Notes under the pieces: generated by a model
What the model was told of the DNA's origin: nothing
Database searches by the model: none
What the model saw: the letters and a program-made list of their open reading frames with translations, nothing else
Made by a program: the position numbers and the translations under genes
Shown: positions 45,110-54,168 of the stretch, one piece after another
Layout: every line of letters begins with the position of its first letter
How positions within the stretch are numbered: the stretch's first letter is position 1
Assembly (NCBI GenBank): GCA_001931875.2
Contig: MSJH02000760.1
Span: 1 to 54,168, forward strand
Direction of reading: 5' to 3'
From: Byssochlamys sp. IMV 00236
Lineage: Eukaryota; Ascomycota; Eurotiomycetes; Eurotiales; Thermoascaceae
DNA length: 54,168 nucleotides

Positions 45110-46302
45110 GGATACAAAAGAAATAGAGAAAAAAAGGGGAAGGCAAAAATGGATTATATATAGTGTCACTTGCTGTACTTTAATCGCAACTGCAAAGAGA
45201 GAAGAAAGAGAGAAAAAAAAAAAAACTGAATGTACCTCGATGCCATCATAAACTCCGCAATTGAATCATGACATAATCACTTATACTTTTCACTGGTTTA
45301 AAGAGACCCATTGAAACATGAGATGTGTTCCTTTATAAGAAGCACAGAGACAGTATAGAAACAAAGGTAAATAGAGAGAGAAAGAGATGACTTCAGACAG
45401 TCTGCTTTGAAATATCACAGAAAAAGAAAAACCTAATGATTTTTGAGTCTCAAAAGAATTTCAGTCTCACTCTTTTTGTCTGTCTTTTTTGTTTTTGTGA
45501 ATGTTGGGCGTGTCATATGGCTTAAAAGAATATCATGGAATATAAGGACAATACAACACAACTGCATAAAGACTACGCATGGATATACCTTATTCCACAA
45601 ACTATTGGTCAACCTTTATCTAACAAATTGCCCACTCTCAAAGACAAAGCTTGGTCCAGCTGTATTCAATTTATGAAAAAAAGAAGAAAATGGGTTTGAT
45701 CATGTTGAGATAGGTTTTTATTATTGATAATTTCAAGCGCTTAAGCTTTTGTAATAAACCAGCCTTTTCAATTCTCGCTTCTTCTCTTCTAACTTTAACT
45801 CACCCTTTTTTGACTTCTTTCATTCTTGTATTCTACAGATAAACACAAGACTACATCTATGACTTTATAAAGAAGCATTTAAATAACGTAATGCATGAAT
45901 GGTGGTGTGATTTGGCTACATATGATCGATTACAAAAAAAAAAATTACTCCGGTGTGCGCGTAGTCTGTGCTGATATTTTCTTAAATGTTTCCTAATCTT
46001 GCATATATTCTACGAGAGACACATTAAAGAGAGTTTATGCTGAAAGATAAGTGTCAAATCAAACCTCATTCATGTCTCAAAGGTTACGAGAAAGAACTCA
46101 TTGGACCAAACTGGTGCTACGCCGCATATGTTTGTGTTTTGTCTCGTTTTACTTTATCATTGTTTCTCTCTGTAATAACATTACTGTATACCATAAAGGG
46201 AAACTTACGACTAAAGCTTTGTAAAACAGAAACACTTCCCTCTAAAACACTTCCTTTAGCCTAAAGTGTCTGTTGCAAGGTTTTATTATTATAAAAAATG
46301 CG
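45110..46302. other. 1.2-kb intergenic region at the start of the gene-poor part
   Basis: Holds the WNK promoter and 3' flank of the frameshifted membrane-protein copy. Composition is AT-rich with short GA and T runs (about 45205-45225 and 45370). Short reading frames on the plus strand show no recognisable protein features. This marks the change from compact gene spacing to accessory DNA. Confidence 0.45.
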
Positions 46303-47768
46303 TTAAAAGGACTTTAGTTCGATAGTCTGAAATGACTGCTCGTCTTTTTCAAGCTCAAGGTCAACTTGCTTACGTAAAGTGACAAGCTTTATCCATGGGT
46401 TAATAATATCCATCTTTGACTTCAGCTCTGCCAGTGAATTAGCATCTACTTGTTCTTTTGGTATAACTTCAAGGTCACTTTCTTCATGATAATACGAATT
46501 CTTAAATGCAGCTTGAGCATAGCGCGCTATACGACATTGTATTGGCTTCAACAGGCTTCTTACTTCCGTAGCCACACTTTCCATTACCAAAGCTATGTTT
46601 TCAAATACTACAAGAACCTTTTCTATACGATGTAGCTTATCGTTCCACATTATGTAGTATGTTGTTCTTTTTGTTTTCTCCAATGAGCGGAGGAAGGCAA
46701 GTACGCTAACCTCGTTAAAGTCAGGAATGGACATATCGTGAAGGTGATACTTTGCTTGATAGTATGAATCCACTATCTCAGACCGAATGAAATAACCACC
46801 ATTCTTGAGTTTTCTGATTGCGTCTTCTGCATCTATTCTTGTATGTGACAACCTTCCAATTCGCCTTATAAGCCCTTCATCGCTCCTGTCTATCTTATAC
46901 CGTAGATTGATCACATTCATGTTATCCTTTTCCGCACTCCAGGACCATATCATCAGGCGTAATAAACACAGTACAAGCTCAAGTCCTAACCAGTAGTAGG
47001 TATCCATCGGTGTCATCTTTTGGACAACCAAGTACGAGCCAATATAGCCAATGATAATGCCTACAGCTGCAAGAAGTCCTATAACATAACCAATGCGTCT
47101 GGCAAACAAGCTACCAAAGTAGAAAGGCTCAAACAAGCCCATATCTAAAGCAGCTAATGTATAGAGTGACGGGGATCCCGATAGCATGATGGTAGCTTCA
47201 AACCAGCAGATGAAGGATGCTACAAAACTGGAGCATGTCAAGAGAAGAGGGAAGTATAGGTATGGGTCAGATAAGTCTGAGGAATCTTCAAAGCTCGAGT
47301 AAAACGTTCTGTAGTGCGGAACGTAGGGTATAAAGTTGACGCAGGATAAGATAAAGCACGAAGCAAAAGTGCCTATCCAGATAGACCCGCCATAACCTGG
47401 CACACGTATGCATATTCTGACATTTTCTGACATTTTGTTCATGTAAGCGGTTTTTCTTTATGCCGTGACAGATTACATGCAACATCAAGTATCACTTTGT
47501 CTATTCTGTACGTGTCAAACTTTTCAACTTTGATGCCCAAGTTCTTGACAACATGCAGAGGCAAAAAGGAATTGACTATGTGCTTTGCAAGCCCAAGTAC
47601 ACCAAACATTGACATACCATATACAGCAGGAAATAGGTACTCTTTGGTTAAAGCTAGTCCCGCATTTGTACCAGAGACATCAGTTCCTAACACGGATGTC
47701 ACGGCCGTCACATCCTGAATGCCAGAAGCAAAAACCGAGCCAAATGATGTAGAGTTGCTATCATCCAT
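46303..47768 (-). pseudogene. Frameshifted copy of an unrecognised multi-pass membrane protein (copy A)
   Basis: Two adjacent reading frames (47768-47439 and 47442-46303) match successive halves of the intact paralogue at 50167-51597. The junction carries a 10-bp tandem duplication (CTGACATTTT twice, 47417-47436) plus about one extra base upstream, 11 extra bases against copy B, so the frame is lost after SRHKEKPLT. The rest is intact: LFARRIGYVIGLLAAVGI, then GYIGSYLVVQKMTP with DTYYWLGLE, and a long hydrophilic C-terminal part. No other disabling change is visible, so it is a recent pseudogene or two separate small genes. A splice with a weak GTCACG donor could restore the frame, but I think this unlikely. 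The N- and C-terminal parts are each still open. Confidence 0.7.
47417..47436. repeat. 10-bp tandem duplication disabling copy A
   Basis: CTGACATTTT occurs twice in a row here; copy B has one unit at the equivalent place (51257-51266 region). It contributes 10 of the 11 extra bases relative to copy B. Confidence 0.85.
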
Positions 47769-48556
47769 GTATGAAGCAATGAAAAAGAGAAGGAGTGGTT
47801 AAAGATGAGCTTGTTAAATAAAAAAAGAAAAGAAAATAGAAACAGGTGATAAACGATATCAATATCTTCTCCTTTATCCGCTCTTGTCCCTTTTTTACAG
47901 TGTAACTCTACAACATTATGCTCCAATACGGCAAGTGCTGAGCATGACAGTCAACTCCTTTAGCTCCAAGAACAAATCGCATTGGAGAGTACCGAAATTG
48001 GCCATTTTGTAGGCTGTTTAATGGGTGGCGCAAGATTTAATTAAATACACGTATTTGGTAACCAAGGTAGTATTCTGATTACTTTCTTCGTATTTATAAG
48101 GCATTATCATTAAGGGTTATTTCTATTCAGCTTTATTTTCATGTGCCAAATTCACTATACTGATGATTTTAAAAGAAATATGCATTCTGTTGCCACGTAA
48201 CAGAGCTCTTGACAACGCTGTAACTTGGGTATTTGCAATGTAATCTGAGTAAACTCGTCATTGATGTAACAAATAAATAATTAGAACATCTTCGTATTAC
48301 CCACCCCCCCTCTGTAATAGAGCAACTTTTTTTTTCTACAAAAAGTTAAACTCGGGGTTCTTTCGTAATGTATCCTATTTTTCATTTCTCAGACTAACCT
48401 TGACGCTTTTTATCTTATTTTATATACTTTGCTCTAGTTTCTGCCTACAAACAGCAACTGAATGCAGCTTTTAAAATAGGCTCTTTTCGCAATAGTAACC
48501 ATATGATGTCATCATCTCTACAAAGTGATAGTTAGACCTCAGTTAAAAAGTAGTGT
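47769..48556. other. Spacer between copy A and the nitronate monooxygenase fragment
   Basis: AT-rich; starts with a purine-rich tract upstream of copy A. A C7 run lies near 48301-48308. A translation scan finds no piece of the missing N-terminal part of nitronate monooxygenase and no other recognisable protein. Confidence 0.45.
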
Positions 48557-48955
48557 ATGCTTTGGTGTAAATCAACATATTCTGCTCATATTGTATGCTA
48601 CGTATTGAGTTGTCATAGAGCAATGAGTCATTCAACAAAACAGAAAGCGGGAAGGGGTAATGAACAATATCTTAAAACGGTGGTAGCACGCATATTCAAA
48701 AATAAGGTAGCCGTTGAAGTCAATAAGATAGAAAGAACAAAGGAGAATCTCAAATTTGAAGACATTGCTGAACTTGTGTCTGGTACCAGAGGAAAGCAAG
48801 TGTTTGTCAAGGGAGACCCTGATTTAGGTATCTGGACGGCAGGACAAGTGCTTGGATTGATTGATGATATTCCTACTTGCCATCAACTAGTTACTCGCAT
48901 AATTGATGAGGCTGAGATGATCATTAGTCAGAGACTAAGAAATATGATAGCTTAG
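48557..48955 (+). pseudogene. Nitronate monooxygenase, 5'-truncated fragment
   Basis: A 132-residue reading frame whose second half (KFEDIAELVSGTRGKQVF, then GDPDLGIWTAGQVLGLIDDI and PTCHQLVTRIIDEAE) matches the C-terminal part of nitronate monooxygenase/2-nitropropane dioxygenase, an FMN enzyme of about 350-380 residues. The FMN-binding TIM-barrel core is missing upstream. Start could be 48557 or 48623; neither is likely to give a functional enzyme. It lies between the two membrane-protein copies, consistent with a decaying region. Confidence 0.7.
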
Positions 48956-49332
48956 ATAAATTCCACTTTAACAATGAACCTCTTATACTTGTATTGCTTC
49001 CATGTTATTGATGAGTTTTCAGAGCTTACGAAATTCATATACTTTATCTTTTAGTCTTGCTGGTATATCGCTCCTCTTTTTCTTTTTTGGCATCTTTCTA
49101 ATATGCGTTGATAGAGCATCTGTAATTAATAAGCATTATATCTACTTTATAAGTCATGCAGCAGCTTGGACCAGTATATCGCAAATAAAAGCAATTTTCT
49201 TGAGGAGCCCCGCAAAAAATCCTTAGGGGAGCGCCACACTCCCCACTCTTCGGAATATCAAATATTAGGCGCTAATTACTACTTTTGGTAGTGGCGTCCC
49301 CAAGACTGTCACGCAAGTATACGTCTTTCAAT
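48956..49332. other. Non-coding spacer
   Basis: No gene seen. GC-richer patch near 49205-49250 (AGGGGAGCGCC with CACTCCCCACTC after it) contains a short inverted relation (GGGGAG and CTCCCC) that could be the end of an old repeat. Confidence 0.4.
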
Positions 49333-49533
49333 TCATACTTTCATTGTGAAAAACAGACAATACATATAGCCATCAACATTACGTCTATAGATGACCTTAA
49401 ATCCTTGGCTCTCAATGTGCTTAATTAAGGTCAAGGCAGCCTCAAAGCTACATTGCATGTTGTTTATGCCATGGATGTTTAAATTGTTAAAGCTTTGCTC
49501 AGCATTGATAAAGACCTTGGATAACTTTTGTAG
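49333..49533 (-). pseudogene. Possible transposase (FAR1/MULE-like) remnant
   Basis: An open stretch of about 66 residues on the minus strand ends at TGA (49333). It contains FEAALTLIKHIESQGFKVIY and RRNVDGYMYC, resembling the FAR1/WRKY-GCM1-like N-terminal pattern (EAxxxIxxIAxxxGFxIxxxR) of MULE-type elements. There is no start codon context or rest of a transposase; a second decayed stretch (about 49935-50045, plus strand, WLRHMKIPCIATWRSLF) may belong to other element debris. Low certainty. Confidence 0.3.
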
Positions 49534-50166
49534 ATAAGCTATAAATTATTTCATTATTAAGCTTCGTAATATTGCCATATATGAATGGTTACTTGACAGG
49601 TTTGCTTCGTCAAGAGGATGGCTGCGGTACAAGTTGTAGAATAAAAAAGAAAGAGTCTTCATTTTTCTTCTTATAGAGGCAAATGATGTAAGAATAATCA
49701 ACTTTAACTTATAGTCTGCATAGCTATATATTTCTGCATTGCAATATAACTGTTAACAATGGATGTATTGCTTGGAATAGGGGAAGAACCTTGTAGGTGT
49801 AATCTCTTTCTACTGCATCAGTCATTATCGAACATAATGCATCATTACTAGATGTAATAATAGGTCTAGTATCCAATTTCCAAAGAGTGCTATGATTGGT
49901 GAATCTTTACATTAGATATTTAGAATTTTGGAGCAAAAGAGAAGTTGTACACAGAAGCAATCCAAATTTCGGAGAATTGGCTGCGTCACATGAAGATTCC
50001 TTGTATTGCTACTTGGCGTTCATTATTTAATGTCGATATCGCTTGACTGAACATAAACCGTCGATCACACAAAAGCGATTAACATTGCATCAAAATTACA
50101 TGAATGTAGATGCAAAAGAGATAATCAATATTTATTATTACTATTACTTAATTAAGAGTAAGAAGG
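49534..50166. other. Non-coding spacer with decayed coding debris
   Basis: Short uninterrupted coding-like stretches but no full frame. The 49935-50045 plus-strand segment ends in a stop soon after a Trp-rich peptide. Nothing else recognisable. Confidence 0.35.
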
Positions 50167-51597
50167 TCAAGCCTGCTGAGGCTTCAATTCTATATCTTTA
50201 TACATCTGTTCATCTTCTTCGAGCTCAGGATCAAACTGCTTGCGTGAAGTGACAAAACTTATCCATGGAGCAATAGCATCCATCTCTGATTTCAGTATGC
50301 CAATCATTGCAACACCTACTTGTTCTTCTGTCAATGGTTCGAATTCGCTTCCTGTAAAGTAATAAGTCCAATAAGTTATCGATGGAATCTTCACATAACT
50401 GACTCTTCCAGTGTGGATTTCGGTCAACGAACCTATGAATCCATGAACCACAAGAATCTTTTGCGGATTGAGCACACTGTTGTCCCATAATATATAGTAT
50501 CTTGGCTTCGAAATGATGTCACAGGAGGTAAAATCACGATAGATACGAAGATCATTAAAGTTACGGAAACAAAAGTCATGTATATAGCACCTTGCTTGAT
50601 AGTAGGCATCCGCTATTTCAGATTGGATAAAGTAGCCACCAGCTTTGAGCTTATTGATTATATCTGTTTGTTCACTTGATGATAACGGTAAATCTCTTAT
50701 TTGCCTAATAACTCCTTCATCACTTCTGTCTATCTTATACCGTATCTTTATCACATTCAAGTCATCTTTTTTTGTATTCCATGACCATATAAGCAAGCGT
50801 AAGAAGCACATTGCAAACTCAAGTCCTAGCCAGTAGTAGGTATCCGTCGGTGTCATCTTTTGGACAACCAAGTACGAGCCTATGTAGCCAATAACGATGC
50901 CTACGGCTGAAAGAAGTCCTATAACATAACCAATGCGTCTGGCAAACAAACTGCCAAAGTGATAAGGCTCGAATAATTTCATATCAGAACGTCCAATGGT
51001 ATAAAGTGATGGGGATCCTGATAGCATGACAACAGCGTCAAACCAGCAGACAAAGGATGCCACAAAGCTAGAGAATGTCAAGAGAAGAGGGTAATATATG
51101 TATGGATCAGATGAATCAGAGGTATCTTCAGGGTATAGTAATAGAGTCACATAATGGGGCACATATGGTATAAAGTTGAAGCAAGATAAAAGAAAGCATG
51201 AAGCAAAAGCGCCTATCCAGGTAGATCTACCATAGCCTGGCACACGTATACGTATTCTGACATTTTGTTCATGCAAGCGATCTTTTTTATTTGGCGACAA
51301 TTCATTTGTTATGTCGTGTATCATTTTGTCTATTTTGTATATGTCCAATTTTTCAACTTCGATGTTCAGATTCTTGGCAATACGCAGAGGCAAAAAGGAC
51401 TTGAATATGTGCTTTGTAAGACCAAGCACTCCAAGCATTGACATACCACATGCGGCAGGAAACGTATGCCCCATAGTCAACGGCAGTCCAGCATTTGTAT
51501 CGCAGATATCAGTTCCAAACACAGACGCCACGGCCGCCACATCCTGAATGCCAGAAGCAAAAAACGAGCCAAATGATGTAGAATTGCTATTAGCCAT
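50167..51597 (-). CDS. Unrecognised multi-pass membrane protein (copy B, intact)
   Basis: Single exon, 476 residues from the Met at 51597, which aligns with the start of copy A (MANSNSTSFGS against MDDSNSTSFGS). An N-terminal domain of about 115 residues has one hydrophobic segment. Four clearer membrane segments follow: about 122-145 (WIGAFASCFLLSCFNF), 165-188, 218-245 (IGYVIGLLSAVGIVIGYIGS) and 250-272 (YWLGLEFAMCFLRLLIWSW). A hydrophilic C-terminal half of about 200 residues follows and ends acidic (DPELEEDEQMYKDIELK). The best conserved block between copies is GSPSLYT to RYKIDRSDEG. I recognise no family, signature or active site. The intact frame and pattern of differences between copies suggest it was selected for protein function. 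Confidence 0.75.
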   Translation of the reverse strand: MANSNSTSFGSFFASGIQDVAAVASVFGTDICDTNAGLPLTMGHTFPAACGMSMLGVLGLTKHIFKSFLPLRIAKNLNIEVEKLDIYKIDKMIHDITNELSPNKKDRLHEQNVRIRIRVPGYGRSTWIGAFASCFLLSCFNFIPYVPHYVTLLLYPEDTSDSSDPYIYYPLLLTFSSFVASFVCWFDAVVMLSGSPSLYTIGRSDMKLFEPYHFGSLFARRIGYVIGLLSAVGIVIGYIGSYLVVQKMTPTDTYYWLGLEFAMCFLRLLIWSWNTKKDDLNVIKIRYKIDRSDEGVIRQIRDLPLSSSEQTDIINKLKAGGYFIQSEIADAYYQARCYIHDFCFRNFNDLRIYRDFTSCDIISKPRYYILWDNSVLNPQKILVVHGFIGSLTEIHTGRVSYVKIPSITYWTYYFTGSEFEPLTEEQVGVAMIGILKSEMDAIAPWISFVTSRKQFDPELEEDEQMYKDIELKPQQA

Positions 51598-53170
51598 ACA
51601 AAAATGAGAGAAAAAATGAAGGAAAGGCACGCGAGAGAGATAAGGTAAGAGTGGTAAAGAAAGAAAAAGACGAACTTAATGCTTTTTATATTTATACTTA
51701 AATGAGCAGGTGAATGATAGTACAGTTGTCACACACTTCCCCTTTTTGTAAATTCTTATTAGCCTTCAGTCCTAGATCAACAATGCTACGCTAGCCACAA
51801 TATTTTATAATCCATTTGCTGAGTATGAAAAATCAAGTGATTCCCTTTGCAGATTTTCAGTGACTCAAGCTTATGCCACGTTTTTTTTTAATGCAAGAGT
51901 TTGTAAAAACACGATTTGTACTTAAATTCAACAAGTCAGCGCGACATTTCTTCTGAAAATGATACACTAATCGTTTACACATAATTCCTTTATTTGGTTT
52001 AATTTATGTTATCTTAAATAAACTAAATTCATTCTTCCATAAAACCTAAAATATTCATCTGCTTAACCCCGTTGTGTGGTCTAAAATAATGTTTGTTTTC
52101 CCAAAAAATTTCATCTAGAAAACATGGCAAGCAGTAGTGTCTAAGTTACACCTAATATAATTCAATTAGTTAGTATCTGATTACTTTAGAAATCCAATAT
52201 ATGTAGTGCTGACATCACTATCACACGTTCATTTTTCTTTTAAAACTATCAGTAAATAGCATATAATATTTACTATAGTTGAATATCATTGACCCTATCT
52301 TGATTATATATTCTTAATAGGGGTCTTTTATGGCGTCATCAAACAAAAACATTTGTCTGCATCGATCTGTGCAATTTAACGTCCATTGCATTGACAGGAT
52401 TGCTTGGTCAGTTTTAAAACTCAACATGTATGTATCACAGATTACCCTGTCGTAGAACAATGTTTGCTAAGGACTGACATTGAGATAAACGACTGTAATC
52501 AGTATGAATAGAGTGAATTTATACATTATAAGATTACGTGTACACGCTTTTAGTGATAAATCAAATTAAATAGCATCTCTTCTTTGAATGTAAATCATTA
52601 CTTCTTCATACAAAAGGATACACTTCTTTTAAAGACAGTTCTTCTTATGGTAAAAGCAGTATCGTAACCCAGATCATGAAATGTACTATAGGATAAGTCT
52701 CAGGAACGAATTAAAAGTTTTCTTTATGAACTCAGGAACCGTTAGTCAATCACATCCTCAGTAATTATAATCCATGCTTAGAATAGTGGCTTACCAGTCA
52801 TTTGATAGCAACTATAAATAGTAGATCATTAATTTATTTGTGTGTTCCTTCAGAATAAAGGTCAGTCTCAAAGAGTACTTCTTTTTGTCTTTGTCTGTCT
52901 CTAAACCATTACACAACATATTCTACTGTTTTTCTCCATCTTTGCACGGTTTAAATTGATCAACAAGTAACAGTGAATCTTGTATGATTTAATTCTCGGC
53001 CACCAACAAAAGTACAAAAGCTTTGGATAATCAATTATAGTTTTTTTTATATACTTTGTTCGTAATAAAATATGTTGCGCACATTTGTCGCATGTTATTT
53101 TATTTGATTGGCCGTCTTTTTCGGAAGAGATACAGATTACGGGTGCTCTCAAGTAGACTTTTTTGTCTTC
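51598..53170. other. 1.6-kb AT-rich region without a gene
   Basis: Begins with the purine-rich tract upstream of copy B. The rest is AT-rich with many stops in all frames. No recognisable protein, repeat family end or RNA gene seen. Confidence 0.45.
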
Positions 53171-53761
53171 ATGGTTCTTCCACTTCCCGATACTTTTGGG
53201 TCAATGCCACCAGACATTGCACCTATATCACCCAATATTAATCCAAGTGCCCCCTCCAGCACTCCCCGCACAGATACTGATACTGTCAATTCTCAACAAC
53301 CAACCGCAACTCGTACCTATGCCGCGATCGCTTCACTTCCATTAGCAACCAAGGCATCTCCTAAAGGGATCTCTACTGTTCGAAAGAAAATCTCTTCGTA
53401 CCGATCCTTTGACTCTGCCAATAAAACAACCCAGTCGACTTGTTCAATTCATCGAACGGGTACTACTGATCACTCTGTGTTTTATCGCATTCCACACCGT
53501 CTCAAGGATCTCAAAGTTCCTTTCAGCATCGCCCTCAGCGAAAAATTTCCTTTCGGTGTAGGATTAGGCTTTACCACCCATGAAGACGTGCAAGGCACAG
53601 TCGCCAAAGTCACCCTCATTTCTGCTGAACACTGCAAAGAAGCTGTAACGACCCCTCTGGTCGTAGAAAATCAGGTCTTTACTGCCTCACCTGCTGTACA
53701 ACTGAGTTTATTTAGGACATGTATTCGTCACTTTGTGAGAGGACCCCTGTGGTGTATCTAG
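53171..53761 (+). mobile_element. Probable non-LTR retroelement ORF1-like fragment
   Basis: A 196-residue open frame from the Met at 53171. It has a Pro/Ser/Thr-rich N-terminus, TRTYAAIASLPLATK, then a folded part with VFYRIPHRLKDLKVPF and TPLVVENQVFTASPAVQLS. This layout (disordered start, then a gag/RRM-like segment with a short block near xASPAVxxxx) resembles ORF1 proteins of LINE-like elements that I recall from Mucoromycota. The frame stops soon after, with no reverse transcriptase following, so it is a fragment or frameshifted copy. It could also be an unrelated fungal orphan gene. Confidence 0.4.
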
Positions 53762-53999
53762 CGATCCTCTTGTTATACTTTTCTTTATAAAGGGAGAGTA
53801 AACTCTTTTATTGAATAGACTTTTTACAAACAAGCAAACAAAAAGGCTTTACAAGACGCTTCTCCAAAATAAGCCAACACTTGATAAAACGATAGTATCA
53901 GGTTTTATTATAGTTTATCTTTACAAATACATATATACTTACACACACATTTGCCTGACTTTCCTTTTGTACATTATTGGTATAGATAGATATATAAAC

Positions 54000-54067
54000 T
54001 CAAGTACGAAATACATGTACCAGTTTAAGTATAGCCTCGCGACAGATAGGACACTCATTCTTTGTCT
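54000..54067 (-). CDS. Last exon of a RING-finger protein, rest beyond the window
   Basis: A 68-nt terminal exon after a TAG acceptor (54069-54068) reads ETKNECPICREAILKLVHVF and then Arg-Thr and a stop at 54000-54002. CPIC followed by a hydrophobic C-terminus is the end of C-terminal RING domains such as those of IAP-, MUL1- or RNF34-type E3 ligases. The upstream part of the gene is not in the window, apart from pyrimidine-rich intron sequence to 54168. Assignment to a subfamily is not possible. Confidence 0.6.
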
Positions 54068-54168
54068 CTATCAGCTATACACACATACACACGCATATAC
54101 GCATATACTCATGAGTCTCTTTTTTCTTTCTTTCTTCATTTCTCTCTTTCTCTTTCTTTTTTTTTTTT

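Noticed and set aside
46037..46264. Plus-strand 75-residue frame before copy A
   Set aside because: No homology, no copy near the intact paralogue, typical of random AT-rich sequence.
47400..47480. Splicing that would rescue copy A
   Set aside because: The good GTAATC donor gives an immediate stop after joining; the frame-keeping alternative needs a poor GTCACG donor, and copy B has no intron there.

Overview
The window reads as nuclear DNA of a filamentous fungus, most likely an early-diverging one of the Mucoromycota (Mucorales-like). The reasons are: AT-rich DNA; many short introns of about 40-80 nt with GTAAGT-type donors; fungal-specific proteins (Lys2, the Kei1 subunit, a DUF3684 protein, a Mak32-type pfkB protein, the IPC/GPI machinery); and genes that Dikarya usually lack but early-diverging fungi keep (FAM72, a WNK kinase, a hyaluronan-synthase-like GT2). 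I see no prokaryotic-type operons, rRNA, tRNA or CRISPR. Both ends lie in or next to T homopolymers and both end genes are cut, so the window is probably a whole contig that stopped at homopolymers.

Positions 1-45,100 are gene-dense: about 25 compact genes, nearly all spliced and most with exon phases that close exactly. In order they are: the C-terminus of NUDT21/CFIm25 (+); NDUFB7 (+); a 1,734-residue DUF3684 GHKL-ATPase protein (-); a GT2 hyaluronan-synthase-like enzyme (-); endonuclease V (-); a polyQ LIM-binding/PtaB-like regulator (-); a coiled-coil protein with a CC1-box motif (-); FAM72 (-); a DHHC palmitoyltransferase (-); COG5 (-); PIG-Y (-); TFIIE-beta (-); F-type ATP synthase subunit b (-); an OCIA-like small protein (+); a Mak32-like pfkB protein (-); Dbf4 (-); Kei1 (+); Lys2 (+); an Mpv17 protein (-); a small unknown protein (-); a C2H2 transcription factor (-); a PXA-PX sorting nexin (+); Sec22 (-); HYPK (-); bystin/Enp1 (+); and a WNK kinase (-). 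These are mostly housekeeping functions (mRNA 3' processing, respiration, Golgi traffic, GPI and sphingolipid synthesis, lysine synthesis, ribosome assembly, DNA replication control). They are not an operon and do not form one pathway, although COG5, Sec22, Kei1, PIG-Y, the DHHC enzyme and the sorting nexin all concern the secretory/endomembrane system.

From about 45.1 kb to the right end the character changes. Coding density falls and what remains is accessory: two diverged copies of an unrecognised multi-pass membrane protein (one intact, one frameshifted by small insertions including a 10-bp tandem duplication), a 5'-truncated nitronate monooxygenase fragment, transposase-like and retroelement-ORF1-like remnants, and finally the last exon of a RING-type protein running off the window.

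The most interesting items are the DUF3684 protein, which joins a GHKL ATPase head to a C-terminal HExxH(x5)H zincin-like motif; the CC1-box coiled-coil protein, a candidate dynein adaptor; the fungal WNK kinase with an OSR1-C-like segment and a C-terminal SAM-like region; the unknown membrane-protein pair; and two 60-nt poly(dA:dT) tracts of identical length placed just upstream of two start codons.
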